Source: Symbiodinium microadriaticum (lineage: Eukaryota; Sar; Dinophyceae; Suessiales; Symbiodiniaceae). From it: DNA of 64,000 bases. This document shows, piece by piece, positions 33,836 to 44,912 of this stretch (position 1 is the stretch's first letter; each line of letters starts with the position of its first letter). The notes beneath the pieces were generated by a model, which worked only from the letters and a program-made list of their open reading frames with translations, did no database searches and was not told where the DNA came from. The translations under genes were made by a program, and so were the position numbers. The DNA lies in the NCBI GenBank assembly GCA_001939145.1, contig LSRX01000068.1, positions 949,160-1,013,159 of the forward strand, written 5' to 3'.

Positions 33836-34862
33836 GGATCCCTTCACCTTAAACCCTGCTCTACTTGGGCAATCATGGTCAACCCTCTTTGGACCTGTCG
33901 GCCAATCGACTCAGAGCTACTCGACACTCTCCTCGATGTCGTAGCCCGACTGGATGTGGGGGATTTGTTGTAAGGTCTTCCTCGGCCCCAAAGGTATGTA
34001 CGTAGAACAATAGCCTGTTTATAGCTGTCTTGTCCCGAACCTCTAAAGCGCCATTGGGTCTTGGGCTTTAGATCCAGGACATACTGGATTACGGCTTGCA
34101 GGGCGCGGGGTTGTGGGGGATTGGGGCTTCAGGTCTGCTCTGCATTCGATCCGGTCGAGGGCAAAGGCACGACATGGAAACAGATGGATAACTTGAAGAA
34201 GCATCCAAGGTTCGCCTCTGGGAGCTTGGCTTTGCGGGCATGAGTCTTGCTGATACCGGCCCTGAACACCAAAACTCGAAATCCACCCTAGCTGGAAGTC
34301 AAACTAAACGCTGGGCCGTAAGAACACCCTGATGAAAAAACAGGAAGACCAACATCGAAGACTCCACAGGGTGGTGGACACCACTGGGCGCCAATCCCAC
34401 CCCATGGTTTCCCCTCAGCCAGCACATAGTAACGCCTGCCGAGACTGCCCGCTTCGTGGTCAAGCTACACTGTATCGCAACGTCAGAAGCTAGATATCAT
34501 TCCCTAGCCCCCCAGACCGTGTCGGAAGCTCAAATCCGGAAAAACTGAACTCCGAATCCCCCGACATCCGGAAGACCCAGTCCGAACTCCGACATGTTTT
34601 GCAGTCTCGCGAGCGCTTTGTTCGCCACGCTGCCTGTAGGATGATCGGAGTGCTCCGGCGGCCAACCGGCCCGTCAGGGCCGCCGACCACCAGGGCCGAA
34701 TAAACTCTGAAAATCTAGAAAATCTGAATAGATCGGTGCCCTGGGCCCTGACTCAGCTTTCCTTGTGGAAGTCCTTCGCTGACTTCTGTTCAGAGTCCAG
34801 AGTTCTCCACAGACAAATTAATGAACACAAACACACAGAACAGCCGAGGCACGCGCTTCGTC

Positions 34863-34907
34863 TCACGGAAGGGGTGGCAGCCCAAGCTCCTTCGCCACTT
34901 TCCGAGC
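34863..34907 (-). CDS. Alpha/beta-domain + MORN protein, exon 3 (C-terminus)
   Basis: Short terminal exon: ARKVAKELGLPPLP then TGA at 34863-34865. The unspliced frame runs past into AGAGEQRKRAPCA and stops at 34922. Removing a 56-bp GC-AG intron (34908-34963) restores EVSVAE-ARKVAKELGLP, which resembles the helical LGLP tail common in dinoflagellate MORN proteins. The alternative is that the gene really ends at 34922. Confidence 0.5.
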   Translation of the reverse strand, partial: ARKVAKELGLPPLP

Positions 34908-34963
34908 CTGCAGCGGATCGGTCACGCACACGGCGCTCTCTTTCTCTGCTCTCCGGCCCCCGC
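34908..34963 (-). other. GC-AG intron of MORN gene (second)
   Basis: Begins GCGGGG and ends CTGCAG, phase 0, 56 bp. It is short, and the alternative is no intron and an earlier stop. Confidence 0.42.
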
Positions 34964-35647
34964 CTCGGCCACAGAGACCTCGCGCACCACCAAGACGTCG
35001 CTCACTTCTTCGTTCTCCATGCGGAGCCAGGCCTTTGTGCGGTCCGCGCTGAGCTGCACCCCGCGGCCCGGATAGTCCTCTTCGAAGAAGCAGACCTCCA
35101 CGCCGCCGCTGACATGCGTGAACGTGCCCTTGCCCTCCCGCCAGCCGTTGTGGAACTCCCCGACGAACACACTGCCGTCCGCATACTTGAAGGTCCCGTA
35201 ACCGTGCATCTCGCCATCCACGTACTGCCCCTCGTAGACGTTGCCGCTAGGGAACGTGCAGCGAGCTCGGCCCTGGAGGTCGCCCTCGTCGTCGACGCGC
35301 AGCTCCCGGTCGCCCTCCATGGGCTCATACCACGCCGAGACCATCTCCACCTCGTCGTTAATGCCCTCCGCCCACTGCTTTCGGGCCCTCTCCACTGCCA
35401 GGGCCAGACATTCCTCCGCTGTGCTGCCGCCTCCTCGAATGTGGGTGGTCGCAAAGGCAAACATGCCCATTCTTGGGATGCGCCACTTGGTGCCCATCTT
35501 TTCCTCTGCTTTCTGCATGTCGGACTTCTCCCGGATCACGCCCTGCTGAATTTGCAGGACGAAGCCCCTCTTCTTGCTCTCGATCCTGTCTAAGTTTTCT
35601 GAGAAGGTGAGCAGCCACCTGCCATCGGCCTTGTCCCCGTAGAGCTC
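34964..35647 (-). CDS. Alpha/beta-domain + MORN protein, exon 2
   Basis: Exon of 228 codons (residues 75-302 of a predicted 316). Residues 75 to about 190 continue the N-terminal domain: ELYGDKADGRWLLTF, FVLQIQQG, then REKSDMQKAEEKM and a GTKWRIPRMGMF segment. Residues 209-250 hold two clear MORN repeats (GNVYEGQYVDGEMHGYGTF, then YADGSVFVGEFHNGW and EGKGTF), followed by a degenerate third. The tail DRTKAWLR...EVSDV is a pattern often seen after MORN repeats in dinoflagellate proteins. MORN repeats commonly bind phospholipid or act as scaffolds at membranes and cytoskeleton. The acceptor CCCGCAAG at 35648 sits behind a (CT)n-rich tract on the minus strand, a natural polypyrimidine tract. Plus-strand open frames here are antisense shadows. 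Confidence 0.8.
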
Positions 35648-35671
35648 CTTGCGGGTGAGGGTGAGAGGGGA

Positions 35672-35703
<32 letters not shown>

Positions 35704-35828
35704 GCCTACAACAAAGCCCACTGAACCCGTTTCAACCCAGCATGCTCAAACACGGGAAGGGCCTGGCAGCAAGAGAGTCTCTAAACTCTTTGAGCCTTTC
35801 CTTTCTGCCAGGGGCACCCCGAGCGCGC
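35648..35828 (-). other. GC-AG intron of MORN gene (first)
   Basis: Begins GCGCGC and ends CCCGCAAG, phase 0, 181 bp. It contains a (GA)n microsatellite at about 35670-35702 that serves as the pyrimidine tract on the coding strand. Confidence 0.55.
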
Positions 35829-36050
35829 CTTGTTGTCACTGTTCGGGTTGTATACCGTACAGCCCAGCTCTTCGAGAACTTCCTTGATGCCAACGGAGAT
35901 GGTGTACCACGGTTCTCCGAACTTTGTGGAGAGGACGACGTGCGGGGCATCAGGGCCTCTCTCGGGCAGTCTCTTCCTCGCGGGCCAAGTGGTTGGCCGA
36001 CTCCACTTCGCTGAGACCCTGTCGTAGCTCGCCCTGGCGGCACCGGCCAT
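35829..36050 (-). CDS. Alpha/beta-domain + MORN protein, exon 1
   Basis: This is the putative first coding exon: ATG at 36048-36050 and 74 codons. The frame stays open upstream, so an earlier start or exon is possible. After a basic leader, residues 36-48 read PHVVLSTKFGEPW, followed by a helix (GIKEVLEELG) and a second strand CTVYNPN (64-70). This strand-loop-helix-strand start resembles TIR-like or Rossmann-like folds, but I cannot assign the family. The exon ends NSDNK before a GC donor (AACAAG|GCGCGC). Joining to 35647 gives NSDNK-ELYGDKADGRW in frame. It lies at the upstream end of the gene block inserted in duplication copy B. Confidence 0.6.
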
Positions 36051-36453
36051 CGGCTCGATCGGGACACACCGGGGGAGGGGGGGAGCTGGCAGCAGGGGTG
36101 ATCTTTCGAGCCTCGCCGTCGACAAGCGTCCACACTCTCTGCACTGAACAAGCAAAGCACCAGGCCATTCATTTACCCTAAACCCTAAGCCCTCAACCCG
36201 TTTCTTGTTTTGTTTTTTTTGGAGGGGGGGTTAGGTAAGCCATCTTCGGCCCTTTTTTGCGGGATGGAGTAATTATTCCAGAAAGTACTGCACCTTACAG
36301 GGAGACGCCTGGGAAAGGTTGAAGGCACTCTACCTTGAGGCCCCACTTGGCGCAGAAACCCTCCATTTTGGGGACTGGGAGTGTCAACCCAGCGCAAAGT
36401 GAAAACCACATTAAATTAACATAAGCAACGCGGTTTAGGGTTTACGGAGATTA

Positions 36454-36544
36454 CCCATAGGCCCCTAAGTAGTTCCCTTTTATGGGTTTATATTTAGAAT
36501 CCAAAAAGGTAGTCCTAAAAAGGAACTACTTAGGAGCCTATGGG
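36454..36544 (-). mobile_element. Palindromic MITE family 1, copy in duplication copy B
   Basis: 91 bp, same ends, flanked by TA at 36452-36453 and 36545-36546. The matching position in copy A (about 20395) lacks it, so it inserted independently of the 20209 copy after the duplication. Confidence 0.85.
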
Positions 36545-36771
36545 TAGGGTTATAACCCCCAAGCCCTAAAAATCCCCACCGCGATGCCTCGAGCTCTTCC
36601 AGGATCGCGGAGCCTCCTTTGCCGCCGCTGGCCACCTGGCTTGGGAAGGGGAGACTAGCGCTAAACCCTAAGCCCTACACCAAAACAAAAAAAAACGAAA
36701 CCCAAAACCCAAGGCCCTAACAAACCCAACATCTCGATCGAACCCCCAAAACCCTAACCCCCCCCCCCCCC

Positions 36772-37012
36772 NNNNNNNNNNNNNNNNNNNNNNNNNNNNN
36801 NNNNNNNNNNNNNNNNNNNNNNNNNNNNNNNNNNNNNNNNNNNNNNNNNNNNNNNNNNNNNNNNNNNNNNNNNNNNNNNNNNNNNNNNNNNNNNNNNNNN
36901 NNNNNNNNNNNNNNNNNNNNNNNNNNNNNNNNNNNNNNNNNNNNNNNNNNNNNNNNNNNNNNNNNNNNNNNNNNNNNNNNNNNNNNNNNNNNNNNNNNNN
37001 NNNNNNNNNNNN
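36772..37012. other. Assembly gap (241 N)
   Basis: Starts after a run of 14 C and ends inside a family 1 hairpin, two features that stall sequencing. Confidence 1.
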
Positions 37013-37079
37013 CTTTCTATGGTTTATGTTTAGAATCCTATAAGGTAATCCCAAAAAGGAACTACTTAGGGGCATATGG
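37013..37079 (-). mobile_element. Palindromic MITE family 1, right part beside N gap
   Basis: Starts inside the arm at the edge of the N gap and ends GGGGCATATGG. The hairpin may have caused the assembly gap. Confidence 0.75.
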
Positions 37080-37317
37080 ATAGAGTTCAGGGGCTGAGGT
37101 TTAGAGGTTCAGGGTTCGGGGCTTGAACCTGGGTTTTAGCAGTTTTTTGCATCGTGGGGCAGATAGGACGTCGGGCTTAGACGAGACCTGCACTCACGAC
37201 TCGCCATATCCGGTGCTCGGAAAGTCATTGCGCACGTTTCGGCCCCAAGGGCCTTAGATGCTACCCTCAGCGCTCATGGGGCCTATAAACCCTACTCCCC
37301 CTAAACCCTATAAGCCC

Positions 37318-37345
37318 TACTACTACGACAACAACAACAACAACA

Positions 37346-37382
<37 letters not shown>
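37318..37382. repeat. (CTA)n/(CAA)n repeat ending copy B
   Basis: CTACTACTACGACAACAACA then CTA units; counterpart of 21112-21240. Confidence 0.9.
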
Positions 37383-37383
<1 letters not shown>

Positions 37384-38544
37384 AAGCTCGGGTCTCTGTG
37401 AGGCTTTGGGTGTTGGGGTCAGCGACATCCGAAAGTACTGTTGAACAGATGGTACCACGAGGAGCCTGCCTGAGACTATAGGCTCAGCAAACAAAAACTC
37501 ACCAAAGCTGCATAAAACACATAAACCCTAAACCCAGAGCCCCTCAACCCCTAAACCCTGACTCCCACCAACGCCCCAAGGTCAAAACCTTAAACTCCTT
37601 GAGCTCCAGAGCACTAAAAGCCCCAAACCTTATAAGGCGCCACTACACTCGAAGAGCACAACACCCCAAGTGCTAAACTCTAAACCCTAAACCAAGCGCT
37701 AAATCCCAGCGTCCTCGCGCATCATCTCCTCAGAGTCGGGAACCAACGCTCCAAGCAGGGTTTAGGGTTTAGGTTTTAGGGTTTAGGTTTCGGGCAAAGC
37801 AGGCGCCGCAATGATTGAAATAGTTTCTTGGAGGGGGTGCATCCTGGTACAAGTATGTGAAAGATCCCCGAGGACCAGTATCACGAATTATTCAGGCATC
37901 CACACTGAACCCTAAACTCTAAACCCCTAAACCCTAAAGGTTAATAGTGCGTGTCAGAGTTCGAGGGTGTTGGGCTTTAGAGGGCTGTGGGTGCCCTGGC
38001 AGGCCTTTGGGGGTTCAGGGTTTAGGGTTTGGGGCTTAGGGTTTGGGGTTTATAGGGTTTCGGGCTTAGGGAGGGAGTTTATAGGGTTTGCAGTTTAGGA
38101 TTCATAGGGTTTGGGCTTAGGGTTTGCGGTTTAGGGTTTGGGGAACTTGGGTTTAGGTCTTCGGAGCTTACGGCGAGTATAGTGTAGAGGCTACTTGTAC
38201 AGCCGGGATCTGCTTGCTAAGCCCTGAGTTGATGATAGTCGTTTTGTGGGTCAGTAAGCTGCGGAACGAATCACTGAACCCTAGGCCCGAAATCCCAAAC
38301 CCTAAAAGCCCTAAAGCTGTAAACTCTACAAACCCTCTAAGCCCTACACCAAGCCGTGCACTCTAGACCCTAAACCGTAATACTTGGTTAAACCTCACGG
38401 TCCCAAGCTTAAACTACCATAACCTACTTTCTTGTAGTTTCTTAGCCTGATCCCTGAAGCTTTGGAGTTTCATGGGTTAGGGTTGAAGGATGTTCTTATA
38501 AGCACCCTACCAGAAAGTAGGTCTTGGTCGGTGGAAGTACTTAG

Positions 38545-38639
38545 AGGCTCCATTATAGTTCTCTTTTGTGGTTTATATTTGGGATCCTATAGGGCAATCC
38601 CAAAAAGGGACCTACAATGCAGCCTATGTGTAAACACTA
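38545..38639 (-). mobile_element. MITE family 1, diverged copy
   Basis: GAGGCTCCATTATAGTTC ... GGGACCTACAATGCAGCCTA, with centre GGTTTATATTTGGGATCCTATAGGGC in the reverse orientation. Confidence 0.72.
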
Positions 38640-39885
38640 CAAACCCTGTGACTCAAAAGCCCTGAAATGCCCAAACACCTGGCCACCGACAAGCGGCGAT
38701 GAGATACTCCGTCTCCCGTATGTGGAAGGCCACCTGTTCAGCATGGGACTATATAAACGAAAAGTTGTGAATATACCATCAAAACAACAGGAGGAACACT
38801 GAGCGACAAGAAGCCGACATCCTTTTTGCGCTCAAAGGCGTGGACCCCTGATTCGTACCCCCTGCTGCGCTTAAAGAGAGTATGAAATAGTATTGCGAAT
38901 AGACCACCAAAGCCCTAAACCCCAAGCCCTCAACCCTAAACCCTACCTTACCCCCCCAAAAACCGACCTTTCTAAGAACTTATGTGCGGAAATCATGAAA
39001 AAACAGACATCCTAAAATGGAAGGTTTTAGAGGGTCCAGGTGAGCCCCAAGCGTTTAACTCCCTAAACCCTTAGCCCTGAAGCGTCCCCGGGGCTTCAAA
39101 GTCTTCATGCAACGGTGTTGAGGAGTTTAGGGGTTGAGAGGTTTAGGGTTTAGGGGTTTAGGGATTTAGGGTTTGAGGGCTTTAGGGGTTGGGTTGAGGG
39201 CTTTAGGGTTTGAGGGCCTTAAGGGTGCAGGGTTGAGGGCTTTAGGGTTGAGGGGTGTAGGGTCTAGGATTCAGTGAGGGAGTCGTAGATTTATCAAAAG
39301 CCTCTAGATTCGATTCAAGCCAGGCGCCTTCAACCCCCAAACAATCCGAAGCCCAAAACGGAAAGGACGGGAAGTCGTAGAAAGGGCGAAAACACCACAA
39401 ACTCCAAACCATATTTTTAAGCTTCCTAAACCCTTCACCCCAAAATCGTAAGCGCTGAGCCCGAATTAAGCCCGATAAGTGCTATGCACTAAACCCTGGA
39501 ACCCTAAACCGTTGGCAGCTTCTCTAGTAAGTTGGACAATTTTGACAAGGAGCGCCATGACAGGCTCGCGGATGATGCAGGGTGCTCCGTTTCACCACCC
39601 AAGCATTCGCGTGTAGACATTACTGATAATTCCGCACGATAAGCTCAAGATTTTTTTTTAAGACATAAGCCATAAGCACAACAGAAACACACCCAAAATC
39701 CCAAACCAAAATCTCAGACCTCAAACTTTAAACCTCAAACCCAACTCATTCAACAACAAAGGGCCCATCGTCTTCCCCGGTGCTCCCTGAATGGTTGCTC
39801 GGAATCGCAGGCACCAAGCCCGAAGGCCCTAAGAATACTACGTTGTTCTACTCACAGCGCCCGAACCCTGGCCCGAGTAGAATGA

Positions 39886-39914
39886 ATATGTATGTACATA
39901 CATACGTACATACA

Positions 39915-39966
<52 letters not shown>
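39886..39966. repeat. (CATA)n and (TA)n microsatellite
   Basis: CATACATACATA then TATATA. Confidence 0.92.
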
Positions 39967-41149
39967 GGTCTCATCCCTTGATTTTCAATTGAAGGTTGGG
40001 GGGGCAGAGGCTTGAGGGGGAGAGTTGCGCCAGAAACCCTAGCTCTTACGCCCTGACAGCCGGCCTGATATGGCAGCATGTAGCAGGGAATCGCCGGTGC
40101 CAGAATAACGAGCCTCGACAAAGGATCTAAGGAGGGTTTCGAGTTTAGGGGTTTAGGCCTGAGAGCCCTTAAGGGACCTTTTCGACATGCTTTCACGGAA
40201 CTACGAGGGTTCTATGACAAACGTCTGATGTGTTATGCGTTAGGGGTCACTAAAGGTAACAGATGATACGTGTACCTGTGTTTGACATGCATTGGTCGTA
40301 AAAAAGGCTACCAGATTCCTGCTGTAAGGTATACATTTAAACTACCAAATAGTGGCCCACTTTTTCGACGATGGCTTCACGCGCCGCAGCAAGCGAAGCC
40401 CTCGCGACGGGCGTCAATGCACCGAAGTCCTGGATGATTTACGGTTTAAGGTTTAGGGTTCAGGGGTTAGTAGTTTAGTTTTGGGGTGTAGGCTTTGGAT
40501 GTAAGGCTGTGACTAAGGTGTAGGATGTAGATGCGGGGTATGGGGTTTAGGGTTTCCGGGTTCATATAGGATTTGGGGCTTCGGGCTTGCACCATACGGT
40601 TTGGGGTGTAGGGCGTAGGGAGAGCCTATGGAGGATCTTCGGCTTAGGGATAGGGCGTTGGGGTTGGAAGGCTTTGTAGTTCTAAGCCCTTGGGGTCTGG
40701 CGACAGAGTTCTCAGCTTTATGGCGACTTGATCACTGCAGGGATTGGAGAATCCCGTCGATGTTGGAGAGCACGGTGGTCGTTTGGCTCTGGAGAAGGAC
40801 TAAAGCCTTCTAAAGCCCGTAAAATTACAGCCCCACGGAACCCGATATTAAACATGCATTCAAGCATCGGATTTGTACTGTCTTTTTCAAGACGCCCGGC
40901 AGCCATAGAAGCGCAGTTACCTTCATTGTGGACATTACCGTTGGGCTCTGTAGAAAACCCTGTGTAAAGCAGTAGAGTAACCCATGGTCACGATAATTTT
41001 CGCAGTACTGTAGTAGTTACAGCTTTTTTGCATGTTTGTTACCGCAACATCTGTGTACTGTTGTAACAAACATTTCTCTATGTATATGTGAGAAAAACCA
41101 CCGAAATGAAAATAAAGATAGCAACGATGAATATGAACATGAAAGTGCC

Positions 41150-41310
41150 ATCAGCACCATCACCAACAACATCATCATCATCATCATCAACATCATCATC
41201 ATCATCGTCATCATCACCATCATCATTTCATCACCAGCAGCAACCTCATCATCGTTACCCAGGGCATGATCATGATCATCATTGTCATCAGCATCATCAT
41301 TGCCATCAAG
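41150..41310. repeat. (CAT)n-rich trinucleotide repeat
   Basis: Imperfect CAT/ATC repeat, about 160 bp, with CACCAGCAGCAACC interruptions. Open in several frames but low complexity. Confidence 0.9.
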
Positions 41311-42544
41311 GTGCCTAGAATAATCATCCGTATACATATTATGTATCTACAAACACACACATACATTTCTCATCATGCATCTACATATAACATGCCCACG
41401 CCCAAAAATATGGCTTATGGGAAACTGGGCTCCGAGGACCAGGTCCCAACATCGCAGATGCAGGGCAACAAAGAGGGGTCCGGGAAGCGGGAGCTGGCGG
41501 TCGCGGTCACGCCATGAACTGGCACCTGAGAAGCTTGGCGTGTAGGGCTTGGGGTTTGGAGATGTTACACTGTTTTTGGGTTTATGGTGCAGGGTTTAGG
41601 GTTGACGAAGGTGTAATTTGGGTTTAGGGTTCAAGGTGTAGGGCTTGTGAAGTGCTACTGAGGGTCTCGGGCTTAGAGTGTATGGCTTGGAAAAGGTCTT
41701 TCGTGTCTAGGCTTTCAGTCAAAAGTAAAGGCAGTTTGGCATGGCTTAGAGTTCAGAGCTTGTCTCATGGGTTACGTAGTAACTCGACATCCTCATGCTG
41801 TAGCCCAAGAAAGCCTAAATCCTTGACTCTAAAGCAACCTAGACTCGACCCGAAAACCATTGACAAGAAAAGCTCTAGACCCTAAACCCCGAAGATACTG
41901 TAGGGCTTTCGTTCTAAGAGGGCTTTCGGATTAGGATTCATCGAATGATTCCTCTTGGGGTTCCGTAGCGTTTCCAGCAGGGCCGCTTTCGGGTTCGATA
42001 AGCTGCCTCTCACTCCGTAGGAGTTTCGGCTCGTCTTCAAAACATGAGCCGTACAGGGCGCAGCGTTTCCGAACTTTCAGGGGTTCCTGAAATATCCAGG
42101 GTTGCTTTTTTGCGGCGGCTCTTCTGCTTTATGAGTCCGAAGAACAAGCAAGGACATCAAGACAGGGGAACAAAGAGCAATGAAGCCTCTATAGGTGCTT
42201 ATAAAGGGTTGAAAATTTAGGGCAGAGGGTTTATGGTGTGTAGGACTGAGAGAGCTTGGGGCTGGGTTTGGGACTTCGTGTCTGCCGGTGTTAGGGCTTC
42301 GGGTTTAGGGTGGGGGGGGGCTGGAAATTTAGTAATTGCAGGTCTCATTGAATTATTTCCAACGCTAAACCTTTGCACCCCTGAACCCCGAAACCTCCTT
42401 AGCCTGTTTCCTGGGCCCTAGACCATCGAAGAATGCGGACCGTTTCGCTGCTAGGAGTTGCTGTTATATCCCAGTTGGAGGCGCTGAGGGCCCTTTGGTC
42501 TTTGCGCAAAGTCTGCAGGTTGTTTCCCCCAAGCCCGATATAAA

Positions 42545-42670
42545 CCCTTTAGTGAATCCCAGAAAGTTGGAACATGAGCTTCGGATGATTAGTGCTAGGA
42601 TCCCATGCACTTTACCTTCAGGGCATGGGGATAACAATGCTCCAACTTTCTGGCTTCTGGTATAAGCCAA
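42545..42670 (+). repeat. Dispersed repeat pair with 47775-47890
   Basis: Shares CTTTACC...CATGGGGATAACAATG and CCAACTTTCTGGCTTCTG with the 47.8-kb copy at about 75 percent by eye. Unit type unknown. Confidence 0.5.
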
Positions 42671-43190
42671 AACCCAAAACCCCAAACCTAAAACCCTAAA
42701 CCCCAAACCTAAAACCTTTAACCCTAACCCCCAGAACCCTAAAACCCCAAACCCTAAACCCAACACCCCCTAAACCCCAAAACCCCAAAACCGTAAACCC
42801 CAAAACCCCAAACGCCACCGCCCTCTGAGTTCCCCCGGCACGTTCTGCATTGGCATCGTCTGGCTCGACCCAGCGATCTCCACCTGCGGGTGTGAGGGCC
42901 TTTTTGGGTCTAGGGCTTATAGGGCTTCTAGGGCTTCTAGGATTTTAATTTTGGGTCTAGGGTCTATAGGGCTGAAAGGGTTTCTAGGATTGGGGGTCTA
43001 GGGCTGAAAGGGCTTATAGGGTTTATATAGGGTTTATATAGGGTTTATAGGGTTTAGGTTTAGTGTTACTGTTTTGGGTATAGGGTTTATAGGGCTTCTA
43101 GGGCTTCTAGGGTTTAGCTAGGGTTTATAGGGTTTATAGGGCTGATAGGGCTTGCAGGGTTTATAGGGTTTATAGGCTTTATGATGGGTT
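42660..43190. repeat. Head-on C-strand then G-strand telomere-like blocks
   Basis: 42660-42830 is CCCTAAA-like and 42900-43190 is TTTATAGGG-like, facing each other across a 70-bp GC-rich island. Confidence 0.8.
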
Positions 43191-44095
43191 TAGAGTTCGC
43201 GGTTAAAGCTTCCTTTTCAGGGCACTACATAGGTTCTTGGGTTGGAGGTTTAGGTAGAGTAGGTTTTTTGGGAGGAGAACTACGCATCATAACTAGCTAT
43301 GGACGATAGTAAGTGCTACTTTCCATTCAGGCTTTCGGGTTTAGGTTCAAGTTTGCAGGAGTGTTAGGGCTTATGGTGCAAGGCCTGAGCAGAAACCTTC
43401 GGGCTTCAGGAATTTATGGAGTAAGTGTTAAAGGGTTTAGCATTTAGGGTTTCAGGGTTTAGGGTTTTCGGGTTTAGGGTTTTAGGGTTCAGGGTTTGGG
43501 GGTTTCAGGGTTCAGGGTTCAGCGTTCAGGGTTTAAGGTTTTAGGGGTCCCGGCTTCTGGAATTTTAGGGCTATGGATGCTTGAAATTTCAGTGAAAGTG
43601 CTCAGGCAGATCGCTTGAATGATGATGCCCCCCCTCATACAGCCTCTGCTAACTACATCTTTGGGGCTTGGAGTTACCTTACTTTCTGTGGCAATTTAGA
43701 GAACTACCCATATTCATACTACTTGCAATTCCAGCCTCGACCTCGCCCGAGTTCACGTCCCGCTTGATGAGCTTGGCGACCTCTCCTGCCCGCGACTGAT
43801 GTAAAGGGGGTTTAGGGTTTAGGGGTTACTTAGAAGCGGGGGGGGGGGGGGCAGTTCCAGAAGGAATTATAGCCCTAAGACCTACAATGCCCTACAACCC
43901 TAAAACCTCCTAGGAACCCTCAACCCTTCAGACGGGGTTGCGGAAGGCCTTAGAAACCCTAAACCTTTACAGGTTTTCGGTCAACAGGATTTAAGGTTAT
44001 GGGGCCTGCGGGCTCTAGGGTGTAGGGTATCGAGGTTTGAGAGCTTAGGGCAGAAGGACTTTAGGGTTCTGCTGGGCTTCGGGTAGGGTTTAGGC

Positions 44096-44212
44096 TTAGA
44101 GTATAGTATAGTGTAGTGTAGTATAGTATAGTATAGTATAGTATAGTATAGTATAGTATAGTATAGTATAGTATAGTATAGGATAGCATAGCATAGCATA
44201 GCATAGTATATT
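44096..44212. repeat. (AGTAT)n pentanucleotide repeat
   Basis: About 20 AGTAT/AGCAT units; a smaller relative (GGTATAGTATAG) is at 54205-54300. Confidence 0.93.
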
Positions 44213-44816
44213 ACAATGTTAGTAGAACATAGTAAACTCGTAAAGGAATTACAGCGGAATGCTGTTATTATCTATTCAAGCCGGCCGTAGCATAGCTCCC
44301 TTAGTCCTCAGTTCGTGCTAAACACACGGTACCCTTAATACCACAGTTTAGGGTTTAGGGTTGGCCTTCGTTTTCCCGTATGACAGAATAAACAGCAAAA
44401 CCTTGGACAACATACACAAACAACAACACAATCACGCCTTTACAAAACGTGATCAGTAAGGCTCCTTTTTGGGGGCCACGGATGATTTGAACCTCCTGGC
44501 ACTGTCCGCTGACGCGAGGCCTCGGGCGCAAGCAGCAGAATACGCTGTCGAAGGGCTCCGGGCGCTTCTATGGAGCCGACACGGACTTTGTGGGAGGTTT
44601 TGTCGTTTTTAAATGGGCTTTATGGCGGTTTTGCGTAAGCTTGGAAGATTTGGGGTTTCAACTATGGCGCTCAAATCTTTGTTCTCTCGCTGTTTTCTTA
44701 AGAGGCTTTGTGGTCAATGGGATATCTGTGGGCTCCCATCTGTGGGCTTAGACCAGAAGCAACAGAGCTGTAATTGCTTGTAGATCCACCTGATATCGTA
44801 ACATCTCATTCGGGTA

Positions 44817-44912
44817 CTGCCCTCATACAGTAACAGTCTATGATTGGGCTACTGTTCAGGGCCTTATATATCCGTATCATGAATATTACCCAACAGTTAC
44901 TCAGTGGGGCAG
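44817..44912. mobile_element. Palindromic MITE family 3, second copy
   Basis: CTGCCCTCATACAGTAACAG ... AACAGTTACTCAGTGGGGCAG, 96 bp, TA-flanked, about 80 percent identical to the 17.9-kb copy, including the shared centre CCTTATATATCC. Confidence 0.82.

Larger units (their letters stand above)
34020..36225. other. Insertion in copy B carrying the MORN gene
   Basis: Copy A runs continuously from the 'gtagaatagtcgcc' anchor (about 20045) to 'aggtacgccaccttcggc' (about 20105) with only about 45 bp between. In copy B the same anchors are near 34005 and 36235. A third short copy at about 56160-56215 also continues through 'gtgttgggccat' as copy A does. The uninterrupted form is therefore probably ancestral and the gene block inserted later. 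I see no clear target duplication at the edges. Confidence 0.6.
25165..37385 (+). repeat. Segmental duplication, copy B, with gene-bearing insertions
   Basis: Collinear with copy A but about 5 kb longer. Extra sequence falls mainly at three places: about 25740-28610 (helicase gene), about 30200-31930 (microsatellites) and about 34020-36225 (MORN gene). The N gap at 36772-37012 falls inside this copy. Confidence 0.85.

Noticed and set aside
34736..35593. Plus-strand open frame of 285 codons
   Set aside because: It lies opposite the MORN exon and comes from GC-rich antisense codons; MORN motifs are clear on the minus strand.
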